Of a stretch of DNA of 64,000 nt, positions 24,889-34,072 are shown in pieces. Location of the stretch: the NCBI RefSeq assembly GCF_014168815.1, contig NZ_AP021972.1:1488001-1552000 (forward strand), read 5' to 3'. Under the pieces are notes generated by a model. That model had not been told where the DNA came from and ran no database searches. It saw only the letters and a program-made list of their open reading frames with translations. The position numbers were made by a program, and so were the translations under genes. How positions within the stretch are numbered: position 1 is the first letter of the stretch; the number at the start of each line of letters is the position of its first letter. This DNA comes from Klebsiella sp. WP3-W18-ESBL-02. Lineage in GTDB: Bacteria; Pseudomonadota; Gammaproteobacteria; Enterobacterales; Enterobacteriaceae.

Positions 24889-26547
24889 ATGACAGCGTCC
24901 TATACCGTGGCAGATTATCTGCTTGACCGCCTTGCCGACTGCGGCGTCGACCACCTGTTTGGCGTTCCGGGGGACTATAATCTCCAGTTTCTCGACCATG
25001 TCATTGCCCACCGTACCCTTCGCTGGGTGGGCTGTACTAATGAACTGAATGCCGCCTACGCCGCCGATGGCTATGCGCGGATGCAGGGCTGCGGTGCGTT
25101 GCTCACGACCTACGGCGTAGGGGAAATCAGCGCGCTGAACGGCGTGGCGGGCAGCTTTGCCGAATATGTGCCGTTGCTGCATATCGTGGGGGCACCCTGT
25201 ACCGGTGCGCAGCAGCGCCGCGAGTGCCTGCACCATACGCTGGGCGATGGCGATTTTGACCACTTCCGCCAGATGAGTGCGCCGATTTCCGTGGCGCAGG
25301 GCGTACTGACTGCCCGCAACGCTTGCCAGGAGATCGACCGCGTGCTGCAGGCCGTCATTCAGCAGCGTCGACCGGGTTACCTGCTGTTGCCTGCCGATGT
25401 GGCCGCGCTGACGACATCGCGTCCTGTAAACGCTCTCAGCGCGGCGGTGGCGGAGCCGGATCCGGCGCAGTTAAGCGCGTTTGTCGATTGCGCACGCAAG
25501 CTGCTGGAAGGGCGTCAGCGGGTTTCGTTACTGGCGGATGTGCTGGCGCTGCGCTTTGGGCTTCAGCCGATGCTCAACCAGTGGATGGCCGCGCGGCCGA
25601 TTCCGCACGCTACGTTGCTGATGGGGAAGGGGCTGTTTAACGAACAGCAACCGGGATTTGTGGGAACGTATAGCGGCGGAGCAAGCCTGCCGCAGACCCG
25701 TGAAGCGATTGAGGATGCGGAGGCGATTCTTTGCATCGGCACCTGTTTTACCGACACCATTACCGCCGGGTTTACTCACCGAATTGCAGTCGAAAAATCG
25801 ATTGAAATACAGCCGTTTGCCGCACGAGTGGGCCAGCGCTGGTTTAGCGGTATCGGGATGCTGTCGGCGATGAAGGCGCTGATGACGTTGAGCGATACGC
25901 TCGTGCCATGGCAAACCTCTCCGTTGCGGGCATCAGCGCCCGTGGCGCAGGAGAGCGGCGCCTTAACCCAGCGCCGTTTCTGGCAAACGCTGCAAAAACA
26001 CCTTCAGCCGCACGATATTCTGTTGGGTGACCAAGGAACGGCGGCCTTTGGCATCGCTGCGCTGACGTTGCCGGTGGGCGCTAGCGTCATTGTGCAGCCG
26101 CTGTGGGGATCGATTGGGTTTACGCTGCCCGCCGCATTTGGCGCGCAAACGGCGCGGCCGAAAAGGCGCGTGGTGCTGGTGGTGGGCGACGGCGCGGCGC
26201 AGCTCACCGTCCAGGAGCTGAGCTCCATGCTGCGCGACGACCAGCGGCCGCTGATTCTGCTGTTGAATAACGAAGGCTACACCGTCGAGCGGGCGATCCA
26301 CGGGCCGGAACAGCGGTATAACGATATCAGCCTGTGGAACTGGACCCAGCTGCCGCAGGCGCTTAACCTCGACTGCCAGGCCGAATGCGCGAAGGTGAGC
26401 AACGTGACGCAGCTAAATGATGCGCTGACGCGCGCTGCACACGGCGACAGGCTGACGCTGCTGGAGGTGATGCTGCCTAAAATGGACATCCCGCCGCTGC
26501 TCAAAGCGGTCACCGACGCGCTGGAAGCGCGCAACAGCGGCCGTTAA
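24889..26547 (+). CDS. ipdC: Indolepyruvate/phenylpyruvate decarboxylase
   Basis: IpdC converts indole-3-pyruvate to indole-3-acetaldehyde, the key step of the indolepyruvate route to indole-3-acetic acid. The 552-residue thiamine-diphosphate enzyme shows HLFGVPGDYNLQFLD at the N terminus, the catalytic glutamate in NELNAAYAADGYAR (near 52) and the ThDP/Mg motif GDGAAQLT...NNEGYT (about 443-470). It aligns along its length with Enterobacter cloacae IpdC. It overlaps the convergent yfeO by four bases. The upstream TyrR box suggests induction by aromatic amino acids. Confidence 0.93.
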   Translation: MTASYTVADYLLDRLADCGVDHLFGVPGDYNLQFLDHVIAHRTLRWVGCTNELNAAYAADGYARMQGCGALLTTYGVGEISALNGVAGSFAEYVPLLHIVGAPCTGAQQRRECLHHTLGDGDFDHFRQMSAPISVAQGVLTARNACQEIDRVLQAVIQQRRPGYLLLPADVAALTTSRPVNALSAAVAEPDPAQLSAFVDCARKLLEGRQRVSLLADVLALRFGLQPMLNQWMAARPIPHATLLMGKGLFNEQQPGFVGTYSGGASLPQTREAIEDAEAILCIGTCFTDTITAGFTHRIAVEKSIEIQPFAARVGQRWFSGIGMLSAMKALMTLSDTLVPWQTSPLRASAPVAQESGALTQRRFWQTLQKHLQPHDILLGDQGTAAFGIAALTLPVGASVIVQPLWGSIGFTLPAAFGAQTARPKRRVVLVVGDGAAQLTVQELSSMLRDDQRPLILLLNNEGYTVERAIHGPEQRYNDISLWNWTQLPQALNLDCQAECAKVSNVTQLNDALTRAAHGDRLTLLEVMLPKMDIPPLLKAVTDALEARNSGR

Positions 26548-27782
26548 TCTTTGCGTCTGCGCGGTACCATCATTGTGGGTTTCCCCGCCAGCAGCAGCCA
26601 GGCGGGGAGCATCACGATACACAGCAGCGGCAGCAGGGTGGTGTCCGGTACCACCACGGCGGCCATAAACAGGCTGAGCCAGGCATCGCGCGTCACTACC
26701 AGCACCAGCCCAAGAATGGCGCACGAGACGGTAATGGCCGCCGGTACGGCTTCAACGTGCGCGTGCAGCATCAAGCCCAGCGCGACGGCAACAAAGACCG
26801 CCGGGAAGATACGCCCGCCGCGGAAGCCACAGGCGGCAGCCACCACCAGCGCAGCCAGTTTACACAGGGCGAACAGCAGGTAGTCGCCCGCGTCAAAGTC
26901 CAGCCCGCCCGTCAGGCGCTGCATTTCATCCAGCCCTTTAAACAACGTGATAGGGCCGCCGAGAGTGCCAATGACCCCCAAAAGTAAACCGCCCGCCCCG
27001 AGGATGAGCACCGGATGCTTCAGGCGATGCATCAGGGCGTGGAGATGCGGCAGACACCAGACCGCGACCATACCGATGGCGATAGCAAAGAGGGTGACAA
27101 TCGCGCCGCTGAAGATATCGACGATGCGCATCGTCTGATAGTGCTCAATGGCGAGCGAAAAATGCGGTTGGAAAAACAGGCCGGTGGTCAATGCCCCGGC
27201 GGCCGCGGCCAGCAGTGGGGCAAAAAGGCGATCCCATAGCGGAGCATCGTTGCTGCTGGTGAGGGTCTGAGAGAAGATCAGAGCTGCGGCGACCGGCGTG
27301 CCGAACAGCGCGCCGATGGTTCCGGCGGCGGCGAGAATCGTCCAGTCGAGCGAGCTGACGCGTGGGAAAAAGCGCGCTCCCAGCGTCACGGCCAGCGCAA
27401 TATTGACTGACATAATCGGATGCTCTGGCCCCAGGCTCACGCCGCCGGCCAGGCCGAGGATCAGGGCGATCAGCAGCCCGGGCAGGTGCGCTGCGGGTAC
27501 GGCAGCGCCGATCAGCGGCTCGCAGGCCGGATCCGGACCGGCATGGCCCGGACTATAGCGAATGACCAGCCCCACGGCGACGCCGGTGAGCGTTAGCATC
27601 AGGATAATCCATAGCGGCGAGGTTATGTCCATGCCGAAGGCGGTGGGCAGGCTGCTCCACAGCACCTGCTGGAGCAGTGCAGCGATTTTCATCACCACTA
27701 TCAGAATCAGGCTGGAGGCGATGCCAATCAAGACCGCAGGGATGGAGAGCAGCAACATCGTTCGGGCTCGCGGGTGGAGCAT
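26544..27782 (-). CDS. yfeO: CLC-family ion channel/transporter YfeO
   Basis: The 412-residue membrane protein aligns with E. coli YfeO, a CLC-type voltage-gated channel/transporter family member. It has GGVSLGPEHP near 110 (variant of the CLC GxGxP ion-pathway motif) and GFRGGRIFPAVF near 330. About ten to twelve hydrophobic segments are seen. The ion and the physiological role are not established. The start MLHPRARTMLL matches E. coli exactly. Confidence 0.94.
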   Translation of the reverse strand: MLHPRARTMLLLSIPAVLIGIASSLILIVVMKIAALLQQVLWSSLPTAFGMDITSPLWIILMLTLTGVAVGLVIRYSPGHAGPDPACEPLIGAAVPAAHLPGLLIALILGLAGGVSLGPEHPIMSVNIALAVTLGARFFPRVSSLDWTILAAAGTIGALFGTPVAAALIFSQTLTSSNDAPLWDRLFAPLLAAAAGALTTGLFFQPHFSLAIEHYQTMRIVDIFSGAIVTLFAIAIGMVAVWCLPHLHALMHRLKHPVLILGAGGLLLGVIGTLGGPITLFKGLDEMQRLTGGLDFDAGDYLLFALCKLAALVVAAACGFRGGRIFPAVFVAVALGLMLHAHVEAVPAAITVSCAILGLVLVVTRDAWLSLFMAAVVVPDTTLLPLLCIVMLPAWLLLAGKPTMMVPRRRKD

Positions 27783-27852
27783 GTTTATATCCTTTTGGCT
27801 AAATGCTGGGACGACTTTGCATTGTCCGCCGTTGACGTTCAGTGTAAATGAG

Positions 27853-27866
27853 GCTGAAACGATACG
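27853..27866 (+). promoter_or_regulatory. Candidate Cra (FruR) site upstream of glk
   Basis: GCTGAAACGATACG resembles the Cra consensus RSTGAAWCSNTHHW. E. coli glk is repressed by Cra, so a site is expected here, 162 bases before the start. Found by eye only. Confidence 0.4.
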
Positions 27867-28027
27867 GCCCTACAGATTATCCCGTTCTATACCTGCTAAA
27901 AAATACGCAAAAAATGTGACCTGGATCGATAATCCAGGGGCGCTCACGCAAACGTCGTTGTTGTTAACGCGCCTTGAATTTACAGTGTGGCAAAGATTTA
28001 TTCTGACTTTAGCGGAGCCGTAACGGA

Positions 28028-28993
28028 ATGACAAAGTTTGCTTTAGTGGGGGATGTGGGGGGCACCAATGCGCGTCTGGCATTGTGCGATGTTGCCAGCG
28101 GAGAGATTTCTCAGGCGAAGACCTATTCCGGCCTGGATTACCCCAGCCTGGAAGCCGTTGTCCGCGTCTATCTCGACGAGCATAACGTGTCGGTCGAAGA
28201 CGGCTGTATCGCGATTGCCTGCCCTATCACCGGTGACTGGGTGGCGATGACCAACCATACCTGGCAATTCTCTATCGCCGAGATGAAAAAGAACCTCGGG
28301 TTTGCGCATCTGGAAATCATCAATGATTTCACCGCAGTGTCGATGGCAATCCCGATGCTGAAAAAAGAGCATCTGATCCAGTTCGGCGGCAGCGAGCCGG
28401 TAGAAGGTAAGCCTATTGCCGTGTACGGCGCGGGCACCGGGCTTGGCGTTGCGCATCTGGTGCATGTCGATAAGCGCTGGGTGAGCCTGCCGGGTGAAGG
28501 TGGGCACGTTGATTTTTCGCCAAACAGCGAAGAAGAGGGGATTATCCTCGAAGTGCTGCGCGAAGAAATTGGCCACGTCTCCGCCGAGCGCGTGCTCTCT
28601 GGACCGGGGCTGGTGAATCTGTACCGGGCCATCGTGAAGTCTGATAACCGACTGCCGGAAAACTATCAGCCGAAAGACATTACCGAACGCGCGCTCGCCG
28701 ATAGCTGCACCGACTGCCGTCGCGCGCTGTCGCTGTTCTGCGTCATCATGGGGCGCTTCGGCGGTAACCTGGCGTTAACGCTGGGCACCTTTGGCGGCGT
28801 ATACATCGCGGGCGGTATCGTGCCGCGTTTCCTGGAGTTCTTTAAAGCCTCCGGTTTCCGCGGCGGGTTTGAGGACAAAGGTCGTTTCAAAGATTATGTG
28901 CATCCGATCCCGGTATACCTGATTGTGCATGATAATCCGGGCCTGCTGGGTTCCGGCGCGCATCTGCGCCAGACCCTGGGCCAGGTGCTGTAA
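28028..28993 (+). CDS. glk: Glucokinase
   Basis: Glk phosphorylates free cytoplasmic glucose with ATP. The 321-residue protein equals E. coli Glk in length and is closely similar. It shows the phosphate-binding loop GDVGGTNARLAL (residues 8-19), the catalytic Asp in EIINDFTAVS (near 100), and the GAGTGLG and GEGGHVDF motifs. It is transcribed alone, divergent from yfeO. Confidence 0.97.
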   Translation: MTKFALVGDVGGTNARLALCDVASGEISQAKTYSGLDYPSLEAVVRVYLDEHNVSVEDGCIAIACPITGDWVAMTNHTWQFSIAEMKKNLGFAHLEIINDFTAVSMAIPMLKKEHLIQFGGSEPVEGKPIAVYGAGTGLGVAHLVHVDKRWVSLPGEGGHVDFSPNSEEEGIILEVLREEIGHVSAERVLSGPGLVNLYRAIVKSDNRLPENYQPKDITERALADSCTDCRRALSLFCVIMGRFGGNLALTLGTFGGVYIAGGIVPRFLEFFKASGFRGGFEDKGRFKDYVHPIPVYLIVHDNPGLLGSGAHLRQTLGQVL

Positions 28994-29007
28994 TCCCGCC
29001 GCCGTGC

Positions 29008-29035
29008 GGCGCACGCGGGGTGATACGCGTGCGCC
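29008..29035 (+). terminator. Hairpin after glk
   Basis: A perfect 10-bp inverted repeat (GGCGCACGCG/CGCGTGCGCC) with an 8-base loop starts 15 bases after the glk stop. There is no T run directly behind it, so it may act as an mRNA 3'-end stabiliser or a weak terminator. Confidence 0.45.
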
Positions 29036-29043
29036 AGCCGGCG

Positions 29044-29310
29044 CTATTTTTTGAGCGGAAACAGGTGCAGCGTGTTGGCGGCCAGCGGGTAAATACCCAG
29101 CGCGCGCGTTGATGCTTTCAGCTCCTCAAGCGAATCCTGCTCTGTTGGCATTTTTCCTCCCCAGACGGTAATCCCCTCGCAAAGATGCGCCGGGCGTCGG
29201 CTATTTTCGGCGCTGATTTCCAACGTTTCGCCGTTGCTGAGGGTTATTGTCACGGTGGCGACATCCAGTGCCTGCGTGCTGCCATCCTCAAGTTTAAGTG
29301 AGATTTTCAT
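29044..29310 (-). CDS. Small conserved-looking protein of unknown function
   Basis: The 88-residue product starts MKISLKLEDGSTQ with a good ribosome binding site (AGGGAGCG) seven to eight bases upstream. It is predicted to be mostly beta strand at the N terminus (alternating VTITLSNGETLEIS) and has no signal peptide or membrane segment. Codon use looks like its neighbours. I do not recognise a family. It lies between glk and ypdB, where E. coli has the fry/ypdC genes. It is 57 bases downstream of ypdB in the same direction and could be cotranscribed with ypdAB. Confidence 0.65.
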   Translation of the reverse strand: MKISLKLEDGSTQALDVATVTITLSNGETLEISAENSRRPAHLCEGITVWGGKMPTEQDSLEELKASTRALGIYPLAANTLHLFPLKK

Positions 29311-29367
29311 TCGTTCGCTCCCTAATTTTTGACGCGCATACCCCCTGCTTTAGCGGCAACCTGGGCA

Positions 29368-30102
29368 CTACAGATGCATTATCTGCCGGAACTCTTTCAC
29401 CTTGCTGCGGCTGACCGGCACCTGGAACTCCAGATCGCGCAGGCGCAGAATGTAGGTGTTATTAAACCACGGCTCTATTTCGCGAATTTTATTCAGATTC
29501 ACGCAGAATGAGCGGTGGCAGCGAAAGAAATGGCTGCCCGGCAACTTGCTGCAAAATTCGGTGATGTTCATCGGCATCACGTATGACTCGCGCTTGGTGT
29601 AGACAAAGGTCATTTTCTCGTGCGCTTCGGCGTAATAAATGTCGTTAATCGGCGTCACGATGATGCGCTCATCTTTAATCAGGTTGATGGTGTCATTTTC
29701 GCGCGCCGCGCTGCCCGTGTTGAGACTGCTGCCCGCCTGCTGCTGCCAGGCCGATTCCAGCTTTTGCAGCATGCTAACGATGCGCGACTCCTGATACGGT
29801 TTGAGAATATAGTCGAATGCCTCCAGCTCGAAGGCCTCTACCGCGTGTTCCTTCCACGCGGTAATAAACACAATAAACGGCTTGTGGGCAAACTGGTTGA
29901 TGTTCTGCGCCAGCAGCACGCCGTCCAGAGAGGGAATGTTGATGTCGAGAAAAATGGCGTCCACTTTGTTGTGCTGCAAGAACTTCAGCACGTCCAGGCC
30001 GTCGTCAAAGGTCCCGACTATCTCCATCTGGCTGTGCTGTTGAATCAGCCAGGTCAGCTCCTGTTGCGCCAGGAATTCATCTTCCACAATGATGACTTTC
30101 AT
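29368..30102 (-). CDS. ypdB: LytTR response regulator YpdB (PyrR)
   Basis: The 244-residue response regulator has an N-terminal receiver domain with phospho-acceptor D53 (IFLDINIPS) and a C-terminal LytTR DNA-binding domain (about 140-240). With YpdA it forms the pyruvate-responsive two-component system that in E. coli activates the transporter gene yhjX. It follows ypdA after 12 bases. Length and sequence closely match E. coli. Confidence 0.96.
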   Translation of the reverse strand: MKVIIVEDEFLAQQELTWLIQQHSQMEIVGTFDDGLDVLKFLQHNKVDAIFLDINIPSLDGVLLAQNINQFAHKPFIVFITAWKEHAVEAFELEAFDYILKPYQESRIVSMLQKLESAWQQQAGSSLNTGSAARENDTINLIKDERIIVTPINDIYYAEAHEKMTFVYTKRESYVMPMNITEFCSKLPGSHFFRCHRSFCVNLNKIREIEPWFNNTYILRLRDLEFQVPVSRSKVKEFRQIMHL

Positions 30103-30114
30103 ATGTCCTCCGCG

Positions 30115-31812
30115 TTAGGGCAGTAATGTGGCGGCCGCCGGGACGGGCGTGCGCTGGTTAGGAATATAGAACGCAATTTCCGTTCCCGGGTCGAGGCGGC
30201 GAATGTGCAACCCTTCGCCGTACAGCAGCTTGACCCGGTGATGGACGTTAAGCAGGCCGATTTTATTGCCCGGCATTTCGTTGGCTTCCACGCGCGCCAC
30301 GACCATCGGGTCAATACCCGGGCCGGTATCACGCACGCTGATACGCACGCGGTTGCCGGACTCGGTGATGCTGATAGTCACGACGCCTTTGCCTTTGCTG
30401 CGCTGGATACCGTGTACGATGGCATTTTCCACCAGCGGCTGGATCAGCAGACTGGGGATCAGACAGTTCACTTCGTCGTCAATATCGTAGATAACCGTCA
30501 GCTTATCGCCGAAGCGGGCCTGCTCAATGGCGATATAGTCCTTTATCTGGTACAGCTCGCGGCGAATATCAATCTGCTCATCGTCTTTTAATTCAATGTT
30601 ATAGCGCAGATAGCGCGACAGATTAAAAATCAGCTGCCTTGCGGTGTCCGGATTGAGGCGGATAGATGACGAAATGGCGTTCAGCGCGTTAAACAGGAAA
30701 TGAGGATTAATCTTGCTTTGCAGCGCGCGCAGCTCTGCCTTATTTGCCATTTCGCGTAGCTGCTCGGCGCGCGACACTTCAAGCTGGGTGGAAATAATTT
30801 GCGACAGGCCGATGGCCATCTCCTGTAACGATGAAGTGATCTGGTGCGCGTGGCAGTAGTAGATTTTGAGCGTCCCGGTGATGACGCCTTTCTCCGATAA
30901 CGGAATCACCAGCATCGAGTGAATTTCCGGCGTGCGGTAGGCTTCATCGTTGTTTTTAATCACGATTTCACCGCTGTTAATCGCCTGGCGGGTGGTCGGG
31001 CTGATGGAGTCGTCGTTGTTGTGGTAGTTATCTTCCCCCACGCCCACGTAGGCCAGCACCCGTTCGGTATTGGTGATGGCCACCGCATCGGCGTGGATAT
31101 CCTGGCGAATGATGTCGCAAATCTGTCGCAGGGTATCGCTGTTGATCTGGCGAAACAGCGGCAGCGTTTTGTTCGCAATATCCAGCGCTAGCTTGGCCTG
31201 GCGTGCGGCGCTGGCTTCTTTTTCACCCTCAACGCTCTGCACCAGCAGGACGATAAAGCCGATACAGACGCTGCCGGCGATCATCGGAATGCCGATTTTC
31301 GACACAATATCGACGCCGAGCGCGATGCTCGGAGCCCATACGATAACCAGAATCATGGTCAGCGTTTCGCACAGCATACCGCCCAGAATCCCCACCTTCC
31401 AGTGCAGCTCTTTTGGCACCCGGCGGTTAATCAGCCCCGACAGGATCCCGGCAATAATACTGGTGATAAAACACGGCACGGCGGTGACGCCGCCGGCGTC
31501 AATCATGTAGCGGTGGATCCCGGCAATCATCCCCACGATAGCGCCAACCCACGGGCCGAAAAGGATCCCGCCCGACATGACCGCGATGATGCGCACGTTA
31601 ACCAGCGAGCCCTCCACCGGCACGCCGGACCAGGTGCTGAAAATAGCGAACAGCGAGAAAATGACCGTGACCGCCAGCAGCTCTTTCGGCGTGTGGGCGG
31701 TTTTGTGCAGCAGTTCGCGGAACAGACGGATGCGGATCAGGAAAAAAAGGCAAATCAGCATTAACGCGGCCCGATCGTAGACCGCGAGCAGCATATCGAA
31801 TATTTCGTGCAT
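30115..31812 (-). CDS. ypdA: Pyruvate-sensing histidine kinase YpdA (PyrS)
   Basis: The 565-residue LytS-type kinase has a 5TMR-LYT membrane sensor (about 1-190), a GAF domain (about 220-345), the histidine kinase domain with the phosphorylated His in NPHFLFNALNAISS (near 371) and an HATPase domain ending near 560. It senses external pyruvate and signals to YpdB. It is divergent from alaC, an alanine-pyruvate aminotransferase, so two pyruvate-related genes share a 389-bp control region. Confidence 0.96.
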   Translation of the reverse strand: MHEIFDMLLAVYDRAALMLICLFFLIRIRLFRELLHKTAHTPKELLAVTVIFSLFAIFSTWSGVPVEGSLVNVRIIAVMSGGILFGPWVGAIVGMIAGIHRYMIDAGGVTAVPCFITSIIAGILSGLINRRVPKELHWKVGILGGMLCETLTMILVIVWAPSIALGVDIVSKIGIPMIAGSVCIGFIVLLVQSVEGEKEASAARQAKLALDIANKTLPLFRQINSDTLRQICDIIRQDIHADAVAITNTERVLAYVGVGEDNYHNNDDSISPTTRQAINSGEIVIKNNDEAYRTPEIHSMLVIPLSEKGVITGTLKIYYCHAHQITSSLQEMAIGLSQIISTQLEVSRAEQLREMANKAELRALQSKINPHFLFNALNAISSSIRLNPDTARQLIFNLSRYLRYNIELKDDEQIDIRRELYQIKDYIAIEQARFGDKLTVIYDIDDEVNCLIPSLLIQPLVENAIVHGIQRSKGKGVVTISITESGNRVRISVRDTGPGIDPMVVARVEANEMPGNKIGLLNVHHRVKLLYGEGLHIRRLDPGTEIAFYIPNQRTPVPAAATLLP

Positions 31813-32039
31813 GGGGGCGCCGAATGATTTCAGTAAAATCTTATGATAAGTAACCCGGCGGCAGATGACCAGCGGTACGCAGAATAGGGATAAACCTTAA
31901 TTTTAAAAGGGGATTGATAGCCAAAGGCATTCAACGAGAAGAGATCGCGAAATTTTGCCTGCGTTACGCGCGAGAAAAGAAAACCAATGGAAAACATATT
32001 GTTATTATTTTGTTCTGTTTTGAGCGATACCCGCCGCGA

Positions 32040-32059
32040 TTGAAAGCATTCTGTTTCAA
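32040..32059 (+). promoter_or_regulatory. Palindrome in the ypdA|alaC control region
   Basis: TTGAAA-N8-TTTCAA is a perfect dyad about 140 bases before alaC. It is a possible operator for either divergent gene; no known regulator is assigned. The remainder of 31813-32201 is AT-rich with no other clear element. Confidence 0.3.
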
Positions 32060-32201
32060 AGCGTTCCCCTTTTATATCGCGTAACATTTTTTTACTTACC
32101 CCCTCGACAGGGCCATTTTATTCAGGTTATTTTCTGTTCATGCCACATCGGTGGCAGCGTCGCTCGAACGGTTCGGGCGCTAACGTAATCCTGAGGAACC
32201 T

Positions 32202-33428
32202 ATGGCTGAATCCAGTCCTGAACGCCGTTTCACGCGTATCGATCGCTTACCCCCGTACGTTTTTAACATTACCGCTGAACTGAAGATGGCTGCGCGTCGG
32301 CGCGGCGAAGATATTATCGATTTCAGCATGGGGAACCCGGACGGCGCCACGCCGCCGCACATTGTCGAAAAGCTGTGCACCGTGGCCCAGCGCCCTGATA
32401 CGCACGGCTATTCCACTTCACGCGGCATCCCGCGCCTGCGTCGCGCTATTTCACGCTGGTACCAGGAACGCTATGACGTGGAGATTGACCCGGAAAGTGA
32501 AGCGATCGTCACCATTGGTTCAAAAGAGGGGCTGGCGCACCTGATGCTGGCAACCCTCGATCATGGCGATACGGTTCTGGTCCCGAATCCCAGCTACCCG
32601 ATTCATATTTACGGCGCGGTGATCGCCGGCGCTCAGGTGCGCTCCGTGCCGCTGGTGGAAGGCGTCGACTTTTTCAACGAGCTTGAGCGCGCAATTCGTG
32701 AAAGCTATCCGAAGCCAAAGATGATGATCCTGGGCTTCCCGTCCAATCCTACCGCCCAGTGCGTTGAGCTCGAGTTTTTTGAGAAGGTTGTGGCGCTGGC
32801 GAAACGTTACGATGTGCTGGTCGTTCACGACCTGGCCTACGCTGATATCGTTTACGACGGCTGGAAGGCTCCGTCAATCATGCAGGTACCGGGCGCCCGC
32901 GACGTTGCGGTCGAGTTCTTTACGCTGTCGAAAAGCTATAACATGGCGGGCTGGCGCATCGGCTTTATGGTGGGTAATAAAACGCTGGTCAACGCGCTGG
33001 CGCGGATTAAGAGCTATCACGACTACGGTACCTTTACCCCGCTGCAGGTGGCGGCAATTGCCGCGTTAGAAGGGGATCAGCAGTGCGTGCGCGATATTGC
33101 CGCACAGTATAAGCGTCGCCGTGACGTGCTGGTGAAAGGGCTACATGAAGCGGGCTGGATGGTGGAGATGCCGAAGGCGTCGATGTACGTTTGGGCTAAA
33201 ATTCCCGATCAGTATGCGGCGATGGGATCGCTGGAGTTTGCGAAGAAGCTGCTGCAAGAGGCCAAAGTGTGCGTTTCGCCGGGTATCGGTTTTGGCGACT
33301 ACGGTGACACTCACGTGCGCTTTGCCTTGATAGAGAATCGCGACCGTATTCGACAGGCCGTTCGTGGGATTAAAGCCATGTTCCGCGCCGACGGCCTGCT
33401 GCCGTCAGAGCATAAGCCTGCCGGGTAA
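32202..33428 (+). CDS. alaC: Glutamate-pyruvate aminotransferase AlaC
   Basis: AlaC makes alanine from pyruvate and glutamate. The 408-residue PLP enzyme belongs to fold type I and matches E. coli AlaC (YfdZ). PLP-binding features are the lysine in FTLSKSYNMAGWRIGF (near 250) and the conserved FPSNPTAQ and HDLAYADIVY blocks. A good ribosome binding site (CTGAGGAA) precedes the ATG. Confidence 0.96.
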   Translation: MAESSPERRFTRIDRLPPYVFNITAELKMAARRRGEDIIDFSMGNPDGATPPHIVEKLCTVAQRPDTHGYSTSRGIPRLRRAISRWYQERYDVEIDPESEAIVTIGSKEGLAHLMLATLDHGDTVLVPNPSYPIHIYGAVIAGAQVRSVPLVEGVDFFNELERAIRESYPKPKMMILGFPSNPTAQCVELEFFEKVVALAKRYDVLVVHDLAYADIVYDGWKAPSIMQVPGARDVAVEFFTLSKSYNMAGWRIGFMVGNKTLVNALARIKSYHDYGTFTPLQVAAIAALEGDQQCVRDIAAQYKRRRDVLVKGLHEAGWMVEMPKASMYVWAKIPDQYAAMGSLEFAKKLLQEAKVCVSPGIGFGDYGDTHVRFALIENRDRIRQAVRGIKAMFRADGLLPSEHKPAG

Positions 33429-33448
33429 TGTCCCGTGCGTAGAAATGC

Positions 33449-33475
33449 AAACAGGAGCCGAATGGCTCCTGTTTT
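33449..33475 (+). terminator. Terminator after alaC
   Basis: A 10-bp stem (AACAGGAGCC/GGCTCCTGTT) with loop GAAT is followed by a T-rich tail. Confidence 0.88.
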
Positions 33476-33492
33476 CTTTGCATTTTTATCAG

Positions 33493-33564
33493 CTAGATCA
33501 TCAGGGCAAATGTACCGGCAAAAACGATGACCATAAAGGAAATGCCCATAAAGAAATATTTCAC
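33493..33564 (-). CDS. ypdK: Small membrane protein YpdK (23 residues)
   Basis: Read on the minus strand from a GTG at 33564, the frame encodes MKYFFMGISF followed by a hydrophobic stretch and ends ALMI-stop at 33493. It agrees with E. coli YpdK at nearly every position and occupies the same place after alaC. The ribosome binding site GGAGAG is seven bases upstream. It is a single-span inner-membrane small protein of unknown function. An overlapping larger frame on the same strand (33311-33598) is a shadow. Confidence 0.88.
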   Translation of the reverse strand: MKYFFMGISFMVIVFAGTFALMI

Positions 33565-34072
33565 GACTCATCTCTCCGCGTATTCGGTTTCTACGCATTC
33601 ATGAACGGTGGTGTTACTGCGAGTTGGTAACAACCGACGAAAAAAACGGACGTCTTTCGCGGTTGGCATCACCTCAGAATTCTGTGCTGTTGTGCTCCAG
33701 ATGGCGCTAATGTACGCCTAAAAAATGAGGGAAACAAGAGGGATTTTTTTATTAATTTTTAGTTACTTACGACTGTCGTGATTCGACGACACTTTAATTT
33801 CATACGGTAATAAATTTCGTTCTGGCGACGCGTCTTTTGGGTCTTTAACCCCATTGATTTTACGTCTATTTTTCTGGCGATAATCCGAAAATACGTTTCT
33901 GCTGTTTCCTTAACGGTGGGTTATCATCCTGCGCTTGTCGTTTTAGCTGTCATCTCGCGTGCCCGAGTGATTCACGGCGAGGCGCGACAGAAAAATCGCG
34001 GCGTTTTGCTTTTCAGTTCGACCTTTTAATGAATACTGATGTAACACGGATTGACCGTATTGGGAGTTTGAG
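33565..34072. other. Gene-free region upstream of the beta-lactamase
   Basis: This 508-bp stretch holds no convincing gene. In E. coli lpxP follows ypdK; here that gene is absent. No divergent LysR regulator (ampR type) and no ISEcp1, ISCR1 or IS903 end is visible. The last 42 bases (34031-34072) correspond to the spacer between ISEcp1 and the start codon in mobilised CTX-M-9-group genes, as I remember them. A GGGAG ribosome binding site lies at about 34062-34066. I cannot assign a promoter with confidence. Confidence 0.6.

Noticed and set aside
33311..33598. 95-codon minus-strand frame across the alaC end
   Set aside because: It overlaps the alaC 3' end and terminator; the real small gene here is ypdK in another frame.
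33565..34072. Search for an ampR-like regulator or ISEcp1/ISCR1 remnant upstream of bla
   Set aside because: No LysR frame and no recognisable insertion-sequence end was found; the region has no supported gene.
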